From assembly GCA_040880485.1 (NCBI GenBank), contig JBBDIJ010000009.1, positions 321,759-385,758 on the forward strand: a stretch of 64,000 nt of DNA. Direction: 5' to 3'. Numbering within the stretch: the first letter of the stretch is position 1; each line of letters starts with the position of its first letter. A program made the position numbers and the translations under genes. The DNA comes from JBBDIJ01 sp040880485 (GTDB lineage: Bacteria > Bacteroidota > Rhodothermia > Balneolales > Balneolaceae). Of the stretch, positions 9,305-17,475 are shown one piece after another. The notes under the pieces were generated by a model. The model saw only the letters and a program-made list of their open reading frames with translations, made no database searches and was not told the origin of the DNA.

Positions 9305-9565
9305 TCAGTCTGTGGAGTGTGACACAGGCTTTTCACGATACCCGCGCAGAATTCCCGCCAGTACAGTAAAATAACCCGTATGTATTACGATAGGTGATAT
9401 ATAAAGAGATATGGCGCCGTAAACTTCGTTCTCCAGATACATTGCGGTAAATCCGGTAAAGATGAGAAGGAGGCCTCCCCCGAGCCACATGTAATGATCT
9501 GCCGAAAAGATCATCGGCTTTTGTTCTTTTCGGCTTCTGCGAGTTCTCCTGCTTTTATTACTCAT
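9305..9565 (-). CDS. Small two-helix membrane protein (DUF3098-like)
   Basis: The 86-residue product has a basic N-terminus (MSNKSRRTRRSRKEQKP), then FSADHYMWLGGGLLLIFTGF and a second hydrophobic segment containing YISPIVIHTGYFTVLAGIL. This matches the layout of small Bacteroidota DUF3098 proteins. I chose the ATG at 9565: the longer frame from 9676 would run into the divergent maf gene and adds non-hydrophobic, unlikely sequence. It lies directly upstream of the DUF92 gene. Function unknown. Confidence 0.7.
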   Translation of the reverse strand: MSNKSRRTRRSRKEQKPMIFSADHYMWLGGGLLLIFTGFTAMYLENEVYGAISLYISPIVIHTGYFTVLAGILRGYREKPVSHSTD

Positions 9566-9661
9566 ATTTGTATCTCTTGCGGGCCGGATCAGTTGATTGT
9601 GGTTTCCTGTCATGAAATTCCGTCTTAAGTTATTCAGAACACATAAAAAGGCAAAAAGTAA

Positions 9662-10291
9662 ATGTCTGAGCTTCACATTAAGTCGACAACCCGTAACCTG
9701 ATACTCGCTTCTTCTAGCCCCAGGCGCAGCAAACTACTTGATCAGGCGGGTCTTGTATATAAAATAGACCCTTCCAGTGCCGACGAGCAGCTCCCCAACG
9801 GCCTCAGCCCCTGGAAGTCGGCCGAAGTAATTGCCGGGCGTAAGGCGACAGAAGTTGCAGAGAGGCATCCGGAATCACTGGTGCTTGCAGCTGATACCAT
9901 CGTAGTACTGGACCAGAATATATTGGGTAAACCGAATAATCATTCTGAAGCAGCCGGGATGCTGAGAAGTTTAAGCGGCAGATCTCATGAGGTGTGTACC
10001 GGAGTCGCTATGTTCTGGACAGATGATCTATACAGAGTGACTAAAAAGATACTTTTCCATGAGCGAACCAAAGTCACATTTGCTTCGTTGTCGGATGAAG
10101 AGATCTGGCACTATATTGAGACCGGAAGTCCGATGGACAAAGCTGGCTCCTATGGTATCCAGGAGGATTACGGCTCCCTTTTCGTCAGGCGAATCGAAGG
10201 GGACTATTTTAATGTAGTTGGTCTTCCCCTGAATAAACTATATCAGATGATCAAATCAACAGATCCACATCTACTCCTGAGACAAGTATGA
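9662..10291 (+). CDS. maf: Maf-type nucleoside-triphosphate pyrophosphatase
   Basis: Maf/YhdE-like house-cleaning pyrophosphatase that removes non-canonical or surplus nucleoside triphosphates (209 residues, usual size). It begins with the signature LILASSSPRRSKLLDQAG. It continues with the catalytic ADTIVVLDQNILGKP segment and ends with the conserved DKAGSYGIQ and EGDYFNVVGLPL motifs. It is the first gene of a plus-strand operon; its stop overlaps the next start by 4 bp (ATGA at 10288-10291). A second NTP pyrophosphatase gene, mazG, closes the same operon. Confidence 0.95.
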   Translation: MSELHIKSTTRNLILASSSPRRSKLLDQAGLVYKIDPSSADEQLPNGLSPWKSAEVIAGRKATEVAERHPESLVLAADTIVVLDQNILGKPNNHSEAAGMLRSLSGRSHEVCTGVAMFWTDDLYRVTKKILFHERTKVTFASLSDEEIWHYIETGSPMDKAGSYGIQEDYGSLFVRRIEGDYFNVVGLPLNKLYQMIKSTDPHLLLRQV

Positions 10292-12219
10292 TACTGTTCT
10301 CTCTGAAATCGATTGCACTCACTGTTCTCTGCAGTTTCACGATACTGCCTGGAACATTCTCTGCTGTAGCACAGGAGCAAACATTTCAGGAAGCCAACCG
10401 ACTCCTGCAGCAAGAGAAGCTTGATGAGGCTCGTGCTTTATTCGAGGATCTGTATAGTGAAAACCCCGATGGCGGAATTTTCTTCGACCGGCTTATGGAG
10501 GTTCTGGAACGTTTACGAGACTATGAACGTGCAATCGAAGTAGCAGAAACACGAATTAATGAGCGTGGAGCATCTCCTCAGGTAAGCCTTAGAATTGCAG
10601 AACTCTATCATGCCAGTGGAGACAGCACAGAAGCGGCAGAGCGATGGAACAGACTTGCAGAGGAACACTCCTCCAATATTCAAACACTGTACAACATTGG
10701 AAATTCACTCATGCAACGCAGTGAATACAGGCACGCTATAGAGCACTACAATCTGGCACGGGAAAGATTGAACAATCCGGGGCTCTTTGCCCCTGAGATT
10801 GCGAATGCACGGCTCCATAGCGGGGATATTCGCGGCGCAATGAGAGAATATGCAGACCTTCTCGCCGAAAATCCAAACCAGTTATTCTCCATTCAGCAGC
10901 GTCTTGTACGTATACAGGATAACGATGTTATGCGCGCTGCTGCACTTGAAGTCGAAGACCGCTTTGCAAGTATGGCTGCAGATCACCCCTCTTACTCCTC
11001 TGTCAGTCAACTTCTTATTTGGTTATTAATGGAAACAGAGCAGCATAGACGTGCAATGGTTGCAGCCAGAAGATTCGAATCTTCGACCGAAAACATCCAT
11101 TTTTCTCTATACTCACTTGCCAATCAGTTGCTGTCCATCGAGGAGTATGAACTTGCGGCTGAAGCCTATGATTACTACATCGAAAGTGCTCCTCCTCCAT
11201 TCAATCACCAGGCTATGGAGGAAAAGGCAAGTGTCTATATCCACTGGGCAGCGTGGCTGGATGAGCACCTCCTGGAGTCCGTACAGCGTCGTGTAGAGCT
11301 TCTGGAAGAAGCGTATGAACTGAACAATACCTTGTTAGAGATGGATTCTGAATACAGATACAGGGACCGGATTTTTGTTAGACAGGCAGAGCTCTCTCTC
11401 GACTCGTTTTATGACAGAGACAGAGCAGTTGAGTGGGCAGAACAGCTGAACACCTATCTCTCACAAACGAATGCCAGTAACCGGGCGAATCTCTACTACC
11501 TGCAGGGTCGAATACATCTTTATGACAGATCATGGACTGAAGCAAGACACGATCTGACGCGTGCGAACCGGGAGGCCGATCGAAGTGACCTGACAGAAAA
11601 AGCAAGATATTTTCTCATATTATCCGATTTTTTTGCCGGCGAATATGAATTTGCAGAGATCCAATCCGGATCACTCGAGAGGCGAAATACATCCTATTAT
11701 GCAAATGATGCTCTCAAATTGAGAATGTGGATTCAAAATGGTCGTCGAGATCCGGAAAACTCCGATTTCCTCGCCCCTTTCTCCCGTCTCATTGAGCATC
11801 TCTATCACGGTGAGATTCAGGATGCAGTTCATCTGATACCAGAGCTCTCTTCCGAGGGGAATCCTCTCTATGGTGAAGCTCTTTCAATGATTGCCGCCAG
11901 GTCTGATATCACCACATATCCCGGACTATACCCCTGGATCGACAGATACAATCGCAACTACCTCTGGTCTCCCTTTCGTGAAAAACTCCTTTGGGAACAA
12001 TCCCTTATGGCAGAGGCCATTCTCTATGCTGGAGGCATTGAAATGATAGCTGAGTCTTCGACGAGACTGGACTCGACTATAGAAGAGCATGATCGATGGC
12101 CACAATCCCGCGCGGATGCAGCTGAACTGTTCGAAATGCTGCTTGAGGAGTTCCCACAGGGATTCTACTCCCGTTTAGCCAGGGAAAAACTTCTTAATCT
12201 GGAGAGCATCCCCTCCTGA
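10288..12219 (+). CDS. Exported TPR-repeat protein
   Basis: A 643-residue protein with a signal peptide (about residues 1-29, ending AVAQ) followed by tetratricopeptide-like helix pairs, for example FQEANRLLQQEKLDEARALF, YERAIEVAETRI, YRHAIEHYNLARE and YELAAEAYDYYIE. TPR arrays usually hold protein partners, so a periplasmic assembly or lipoprotein-partner role is plausible. It is translationally coupled to maf (4-bp overlap) and is followed 13 bp later by a conserved exported protein. I recall the TPR plus 'asparagine synthetase B'-labelled pair from other Bacteroidota, which suggests the two products act together. Confidence 0.8.
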   Translation: MILFSLKSIALTVLCSFTILPGTFSAVAQEQTFQEANRLLQQEKLDEARALFEDLYSENPDGGIFFDRLMEVLERLRDYERAIEVAETRINERGASPQVSLRIAELYHASGDSTEAAERWNRLAEEHSSNIQTLYNIGNSLMQRSEYRHAIEHYNLARERLNNPGLFAPEIANARLHSGDIRGAMREYADLLAENPNQLFSIQQRLVRIQDNDVMRAAALEVEDRFASMAADHPSYSSVSQLLIWLLMETEQHRRAMVAARRFESSTENIHFSLYSLANQLLSIEEYELAAEAYDYYIESAPPPFNHQAMEEKASVYIHWAAWLDEHLLESVQRRVELLEEAYELNNTLLEMDSEYRYRDRIFVRQAELSLDSFYDRDRAVEWAEQLNTYLSQTNASNRANLYYLQGRIHLYDRSWTEARHDLTRANREADRSDLTEKARYFLILSDFFAGEYEFAEIQSGSLERRNTSYYANDALKLRMWIQNGRRDPENSDFLAPFSRLIEHLYHGEIQDAVHLIPELSSEGNPLYGEALSMIAARSDITTYPGLYPWIDRYNRNYLWSPFREKLLWEQSLMAEAILYAGGIEMIAESSTRLDSTIEEHDRWPQSRADAAELFEMLLEEFPQGFYSRLAREKLLNLESIPS

Positions 12220-12232
12220 AGTACAGTAATCT

Positions 12233-13501
12233 ATGCAGAAAACTCTACTAACCATTCTTTTTCTCTTACTGGGCGGTATTCAATTCTCCAACGCCCAGCA
12301 GCGAATTTTAATTCCAATGGATGGTTCCCAGACCAACCATCTGAAAGCGTATGGAATCCTTTTTAACCATCTCCTTGCAGGAGAGAGCGGACAGTGGTTA
12401 CTAAACTACAGGGGTGGCAGTTTTCTTACTGTCGAGACAAACGATATCGTTCGGCAGAGTCGTCTTCGGAATGTACATATAGAGCGAATCGATGAAGTGG
12501 AAGCCGTATCACTCATCGAGCAGGCCGAAGAACCTGGCGTCAATATGGCTGTAGTTCAGCTCGAAAGTGCACCGAAAATAGCAGTATACACCCCTCCCCG
12601 GTCCCTCCCGTGGGATGATGCAGTCACACTTGCACTCGACTATGCGGAAGTACCCTACGACCGGATCTACGATCAGGACGTGCTGTCCGGGGAGCTGCAA
12701 CAATACGACTGGCTTCATCTTCACCATGAAGATTTTACCGGACAATTCGGAAAATTCTATGCTATGTACCGTAATGCAGCATGGTACATAGATGATGTCA
12801 GGCGTTTGCAAACCCTGGCGCGCGAACTTGGGTATTCCAGGGTAAGTGAACTGAAACTGGCCGTTGCCATGGAAATTCAACAATATGTAGGGGGTGGTGG
12901 TTATCTGTTTGCCATGTGTTCAGGTACTAATACCCTGGATATCGCTCTCGCTGCTGCCGGTCTCGATATTGTGCCTCCTGAAATTGATGGGACGCCATTG
13001 AGCCCCAATGTGAATGAGAGACTGGATTACAACCGTACGTTTGCTTTCGAAAATTTTACAGTTAACACTAATGCCTACATCTATGAACACGGCAATATTG
13101 ACATTACGGTAGAGCTGGATCGGATTAGTGAAAGCATAGACTACTTTACGCTCTTTGAGTTTTCTGCCAAATGGGATCCTGTACCCTCAATGCTTACACA
13201 GAATCATGTAAGTAGCATCAAGGGTTTTTATGGTCAGAACACTGCTTTTCGAAAAGAGACCATCAAATCCAATGTGGTCATTCTGGGCGAATCACCCGGC
13301 CGGGATCAGGTCAAATATCTGCATGGAAACTATGGCGAGGGGACTTTTACTTTTTACAGCGGGCACGATCCCGAAGACTATACCCACCGCATCAACGACC
13401 CTCCTACCGATCTCGACCTCTTCCCTAACAGCCCCGGTTATCGCCTAATTCTGAACAACATCCTTTTTCCTGCAGCACAAGAACAACAACTGGAGACATG
13501 A
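12233..13501 (+). CDS. Conserved exported protein, class I amidotransferase-like fold suspected
   Basis: The 422-residue product has a signal peptide (about residues 1-21, ending SNAQ). It then carries the highly conserved segments ILIPMDGSQTNHLKAYG, LNYRGGSFL, APKIAVYTPP, PWDDAVTLALDYAEVPYDRI and WLHLHHEDFTGQFGKFY. GGGGYLFAMCSGTNTLDIAL looks like a nucleophile elbow (Cys inside AMCSG) as in class I glutamine-amidotransferase-like folds. Databases often label this Bacteroidota family 'asparagine synthetase B', but neither the N-terminal-Cys glutaminase nor the ATP-pyrophosphatase motif is present, so I would not use that name. It sits between the TPR gene and mazG, overlapping mazG by 4 bp. 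Confidence 0.75.
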   Translation: MQKTLLTILFLLLGGIQFSNAQQRILIPMDGSQTNHLKAYGILFNHLLAGESGQWLLNYRGGSFLTVETNDIVRQSRLRNVHIERIDEVEAVSLIEQAEEPGVNMAVVQLESAPKIAVYTPPRSLPWDDAVTLALDYAEVPYDRIYDQDVLSGELQQYDWLHLHHEDFTGQFGKFYAMYRNAAWYIDDVRRLQTLARELGYSRVSELKLAVAMEIQQYVGGGGYLFAMCSGTNTLDIALAAAGLDIVPPEIDGTPLSPNVNERLDYNRTFAFENFTVNTNAYIYEHGNIDITVELDRISESIDYFTLFEFSAKWDPVPSMLTQNHVSSIKGFYGQNTAFRKETIKSNVVILGESPGRDQVKYLHGNYGEGTFTFYSGHDPEDYTHRINDPPTDLDLFPNSPGYRLILNNILFPAAQEQQLET

Positions 13502-14274
13502 AACCAAGCAGTAAATTTGAAGATTTTATTCAACTGATAGAGATATTAAGACGGGAGTGCCCCTGGGACAGAGAACAGACTCATCAATCGATTCGAGACA
13601 ACCTGATTGAAGAAGCCTATGAGGCGGCCGAAGCGATAGATGACGAGAATGATGAAGAGATGAAAATCGAGCTGGGTGATCTGCTACTCCAGGTCGTATT
13701 TCACAGCCGTTTAGCGGAGGACAGGGAGGCTTTCTCCATCAATGATGTCCTCTACAAAATTTCAGAAAAACTGATTCGTCGTCACCCCCACGTATTTGGA
13801 GATAGAAGTGCAGAGAGTGGAAAAGAGGTGGCTGCAAATTGGGAAGAGATCAAACTGGGGGAGGGCCGAACTTCAATTCTGGATGGCCTGCCAAAGCACT
13901 TGCCATCCTTAATCAGAAGTTACAGAATGCAACAAAAGGCCGGAAATACAGGTTTTGACTGGCCCGATTCTGCAGGTGCCTTCCATAAACTGGAGGAGGA
14001 GATGGAAGAGTTCAGGGAAGCGATCGGACAGGACAACAAAGAGCAGATCCGGGAGGAGTTTGGAGATCTGCTCTTCTCGATGATCAATACTGGCAGGCTG
14101 GCCGGCATTCAACCTGAGGAGGCACTTCGTTTTACGATGAAAAAATTTGAGAGACGTTTCCGCTATGTTGAGGAGGCTCTGCGAGCCTCCCGGATGTCCA
14201 TTCGGGAGGCCACCCTGGAGCAGATGGAAGAACTCTGGAATGAGGCGAAACATATGGAAAAGCGTTCAGATTAA
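13498..14274 (+). CDS. mazG: Nucleoside triphosphate pyrophosphohydrolase MazG
   Basis: Cytoplasmic NTP pyrophosphohydrolase of 258 residues with the tandem MazG fold. The first half has CPWDREQTHQSIRDNLIEEA followed by YEAAEAIDDENDEEMKIELG and DLLLQVVFHS, giving the acidic metal-binding ExxE and ExxD pairs. The second half repeats this as KLEEEMEEFREAI and EEFGDLLFSMINTGRL. RRHPHVFGD lies between. It is the last gene of the maf operon and starts inside the previous stop (ATGA). Confidence 0.95.
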   Translation: MKPSSKFEDFIQLIEILRRECPWDREQTHQSIRDNLIEEAYEAAEAIDDENDEEMKIELGDLLLQVVFHSRLAEDREAFSINDVLYKISEKLIRRHPHVFGDRSAESGKEVAANWEEIKLGEGRTSILDGLPKHLPSLIRSYRMQQKAGNTGFDWPDSAGAFHKLEEEMEEFREAIGQDNKEQIREEFGDLLFSMINTGRLAGIQPEEALRFTMKKFERRFRYVEEALRASRMSIREATLEQMEELWNEAKHMEKRSD

Positions 14275-14557
14275 GAACTGGTGTTCATGGAATTCAAGTC
14301 GTTCGAATCGGGTAGCAAGAGCGGCCATTCACCCTATTTTCACTTCATAATTGTCGCTCTATTTCTTACTTTACTCTGATATAAAAGTAAAGGTGTTAAT
14401 GCAGGAACCGTAATATCCGTATTATCGCATTTAACACCTGAGGGAGCAAAACCCGCCTTCCTGTACCGATAAAACCGGTGGAGGGCTATATCACTTTACA
14501 GATTCGGATCTGAATAGCTACACGTATTTAGCATTCAATCCAAAAATGATTTTTTGA
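14275..14557 (+). promoter_or_regulatory. Long structured leader upstream of citrate synthase
   Basis: 283 bp without a supported gene between mazG and gltA. Two hairpins are clear. In hairpin A, GGTGTTAATGC (14392-14402) pairs with GCATTTAACACC (14427-14438) with one bulged base and a nested TAATA/TATTA stem inside. In hairpin B, GCCTTCC (14455-14461) pairs with GGAGGGC (14480-14486) around a TGT bulge and an inner ACCG/CGGT stem. The linker GGGAGCAAAACCC could form a competing short stem. Neither hairpin is followed by a T-run, so this looks more like a folded 5' leader than a terminator. I do not recognise it as a known riboswitch class. Confidence 0.45.
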
Positions 14558-15724
14558 ATGGCTGATAATAATGTACCTGAGATTAGTCTGGACAACTACC
14601 CCCACATTAACCGTGGGCTTGAGGGCATTGTAGCTTTCACGACGACCAAGAGTTTTATAGACGGCCAGAATGGCGAGCTTATCTATGCCGGCTACAACAT
14701 AAGGACACTTGCGGAAAAAGCGACGTTTGAAGAGGTCTGCTACCTTCTGTGGCACGACCACCTCCCTTCAGCCAAAGAACTAGAAGCTCTTGAGAAGTCT
14801 CTTCTTCAGGAGCGATTCCTGCCTCCCACTATTCTGGAGTTTCTGGGGGGGGCCGACCCGAGCGCGGAACCGATGTCTGTATTGAGAAGTGCTGTATCCA
14901 TGCTCGCCGACTACGCTCCCGAACCAACGGCAAACGAAGAGCGTGATCTTTACAACTGCGCTATCGCTCTTACAGCCAAGATTCCGGCGATTATTGCTTC
15001 ATACGACCGGATTCGAAACGGGAACGAACCTGTAGAGCCGCTTGAGGATGGGAGTACTGCCCGCAACTTTCTGTACATGCTGAATGGAGAAATTCCGGGA
15101 GCACAGGCAGAGAAAACGATGGATCGCTGTCTTATTCTTCATGCCGAACATGGCATGAATGCCTCCACGTTCACATGCCGTACCATTTGCTCGACACAAT
15201 CTGATATATTCTCTGCGGTTACAGGTGCTATCGGTGCTTTAAAAGGGCCACTTCATGGCGGGGCGAACAGCGCTGTCATGAGAATGTTTCTCGATATTCG
15301 CAAGAAGGGTGAAGATCCCGCAGACTATGTTCTTCAAAAACTCGAAAATCGGGAAAAGGTGATGGGCTTCGGGCATCGGGTCTATAAAACTATGGATCCT
15401 CGTGCCACTCTTCTTCGTGAAATGGCGCGTTCACTCGCAGAAGAGACTGGACAGGTAGAGCTATATGAGTGGTCTGAATCGATATTGAACACCATGAAAA
15501 AAGAGAAAGGGATCGATCCCAATGTCGATTTCTACTCTGCCACTGTCTACTATTCGCTTGGCATTCAGCCAGATCTATATACTTGCATATTTACCATGAG
15601 CCGAATCTCGGGCTGGAGCGCTCACTTCATTGAACAGGCAAAAAACAATCGTCTCATCCGGCCAAGGGCACTATATACTGCAGAAAAACATCTGGAGTGG
15701 CCGGTCTCGGAAACAAACAGTTAA
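14558..15724 (+). CDS. gltA: Citrate synthase
   Basis: Condenses acetyl-CoA and oxaloacetate at the entry of the TCA cycle (388 residues, the short bacterial/archaeal type). Active-site features are visible: AEHGMNASTFTCR with the first catalytic His, GPLHGGANSAVMRMF with the second, and GFGHRVYKTMDPRA followed by DPNVDFYSATVYY with the catalytic Asp. The N-terminal GLEGIVAFTTTKSFIDGQNGEL-type region is normal for the family. It is monocistronic behind the structured leader at 14392-14486 and converges on rho. Confidence 0.96.
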   Translation: MADNNVPEISLDNYPHINRGLEGIVAFTTTKSFIDGQNGELIYAGYNIRTLAEKATFEEVCYLLWHDHLPSAKELEALEKSLLQERFLPPTILEFLGGADPSAEPMSVLRSAVSMLADYAPEPTANEERDLYNCAIALTAKIPAIIASYDRIRNGNEPVEPLEDGSTARNFLYMLNGEIPGAQAEKTMDRCLILHAEHGMNASTFTCRTICSTQSDIFSAVTGAIGALKGPLHGGANSAVMRMFLDIRKKGEDPADYVLQKLENREKVMGFGHRVYKTMDPRATLLREMARSLAEETGQVELYEWSESILNTMKKEKGIDPNVDFYSATVYYSLGIQPDLYTCIFTMSRISGWSAHFIEQAKNNRLIRPRALYTAEKHLEWPVSETNS

Positions 15725-15785
15725 CCCTTTCTTGCCACACTCCAGCCAATTCGACTAAGTTCAGACAGGCTCTTCTATGACAATC

Positions 15786-17369
15786 TTACTTGTTCATAGA
15801 GATCAGAAACTCTTCATTATTCCGCGTCCCCTTCATCTTGTCCAGGAGAAATTCCATCGCTTCAAAAGCATTCATATTGTTCAGATAGCGCCGTAGAAGA
15901 ACGACCTTCTCTCTCTCCTCATCCGGAACGATAAGCTCCTCCCGCCTTGTACCGCTTTTAAATAGATCGATCGCAGGATAGATTCGGCGATCAGCCAAGC
16001 GGCGATCCAAAACCACTTCCATGTTTCCTGTACCCTTGAACTCTTCAAAAATCACATCATCCATTCTTGATCCGGTCTCAACAAGGGCTGTTGCGATAAT
16101 AGTCAGACTTCCCCCGCCTTCTATATTACGGGCAGAGCTGAAGAGTTGACGTGGGGCCTTCAGGGCTTCGGAGTCCACACCACCTGTCATGGTTCTACCC
16201 GAGTTGCCGGCACAAATATTGTATGCTCTGGAAAGTCTGGTAACGGAATCCATGAGCAATAGAACATCGTGACCACTCTCCACAAGGCGTTTTGCTTTTT
16301 CAAATACGATCTCGGACAGACCAATATGATTTTCCGGTTTCTCATCGAATGTAGAAGCAACCACCTCCGCTTTTGGAACCGAACGCTCCATCTCGGTCAC
16401 CTCTTCCGGCCTCTCGTCAATCAGAAGAATGATGATCTTGGTCTCCGGACTGTTTCGTGAGACCGCATTTGCCATGTTTCGAAGAATGGTTGTCTTTCCG
16501 GTCTTGGGTTGCGCTACAATAAGCCCCCGTTGCCCCTTCCCAACCGGTGAAAAAAGATCAATAATCCGGGTAGTAAAGATGGCCGGATCGCTCTCCAAAC
16601 GGAAACGTTCGTTTGGATAGATGGGCATCAGATCTTCGAAATCTTCCCGATTATCCATGTCCTGGGGAATTTTACCATTCACCCCCTCTACCCTGAGCAG
16701 TGCAAAGTATCTCTCCCCTACTTTTGGTGGCCGGATAATCCCGATAACACAATCACCTTGCCTGAGGCGAAAACGCTTGATTTGTGAAGGAGAAACATAA
16801 ATATCATCGGGACTCGCTTTGTAGCTGTAGTTTACAGAACGCAAAAAGCCATAACCATCCGGAAGAATCTCCAATGTCCCCTCATTCAGCAGGAATTTAC
16901 CCAGTTTGGCTCTGATCTCTAGAAGGCGTTCATCGAGACTGGTTGCATCCGATTCCGGAAGAACATTGCTCACATGATTCTTGTTCTTTCGATACTGTCC
17001 TTTGGGACGTCCGGTACCACTATGTCTGTCGGTACCACTATGTCTGTCGGTCCCGGAATCTGTACTTCGCTCTTTATCTCCGTCGTAACTTTGAATATGC
17101 TTCTTCTGGCCGTAACCCGAGCCTGCAGATGAAGGATCATCACTCTGGTTCCGGAACTCATCTCGCTGATCTCTGCTTTCCATAGTCTCTTTTCGGTTCT
17201 CCACCTCTTCAACTCGTAAACGGATACGATCGATAAGCGTCTGCTTCCGCAAGCCGGTCACCCCGGTTAAATTCAGGTTTCGCGCAATCTCTTTCAGCTC
17301 CTCTACCTTTTTCAGGTAGAGCGAGTCTGTGTCGATACGCGAGATCGCATCGATTAAATTCTCCGACAT
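15786..17369 (-). CDS. rho: Transcription termination factor Rho
   Basis: RNA-dependent hexameric ATPase that terminates transcription (527 residues, longer than the roughly 420 of E. coli Rho). It has an N-terminal Rho_N helical domain (about 15-50), then a hydrophilic Arg/Asp/Ser/Gly-rich insertion (about 60-135). The RNA-binding fold follows (LEILPDGYGFLRSVNYSYKA, DDIYVSPSQIKRFRLRQGD), and then the ATPase core with Walker A QPKTGKTTIL, IILLIDERPEEVTEMER and LLLMDSVTRLSRAYN. The insertion is typical in kind for Bacteroidota Rho and includes a small tandem DNA repeat. Transcribed alone; the folC stop is about 100 bp upstream. Confidence 0.96.
   Translation of the reverse strand: MSENLIDAISRIDTDSLYLKKVEELKEIARNLNLTGVTGLRKQTLIDRIRLRVEEVENRKETMESRDQRDEFRNQSDDPSSAGSGYGQKKHIQSYDGDKERSTDSGTDRHSGTDRHSGTGRPKGQYRKNKNHVSNVLPESDATSLDERLLEIRAKLGKFLLNEGTLEILPDGYGFLRSVNYSYKASPDDIYVSPSQIKRFRLRQGDCVIGIIRPPKVGERYFALLRVEGVNGKIPQDMDNREDFEDLMPIYPNERFRLESDPAIFTTRIIDLFSPVGKGQRGLIVAQPKTGKTTILRNMANAVSRNSPETKIIILLIDERPEEVTEMERSVPKAEVVASTFDEKPENHIGLSEIVFEKAKRLVESGHDVLLLMDSVTRLSRAYNICAGNSGRTMTGGVDSEALKAPRQLFSSARNIEGGGSLTIIATALVETGSRMDDVIFEEFKGTGNMEVVLDRRLADRRIYPAIDLFKSGTRREELIVPDEEREKVVLLRRYLNNMNAFEAMEFLLDKMKGTRNNEEFLISMNK
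17012..17047. repeat. Two tandem 18-bp units inside rho
   Basis: The 18-bp unit CGGTACCACTATGTCTGT occurs twice head to tail (17012-17029, 17030-17047), with a partial third unit after it. On the minus strand it encodes six-residue repeats (TDRHSG) in the disordered insertion of Rho. In-frame units of this kind can vary in number by slippage. Confidence 0.85.
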
Positions 17370-17475
17370 TTCGATTCGATATAGTGTTTGATCTGACGAT
17401 TACAAAAAAGGATGTGTGCAAAGTGGCGGCCCTTCTTCATGTGGATATCTGCGGGCAGTGGAGCGCGAAGTCTTT

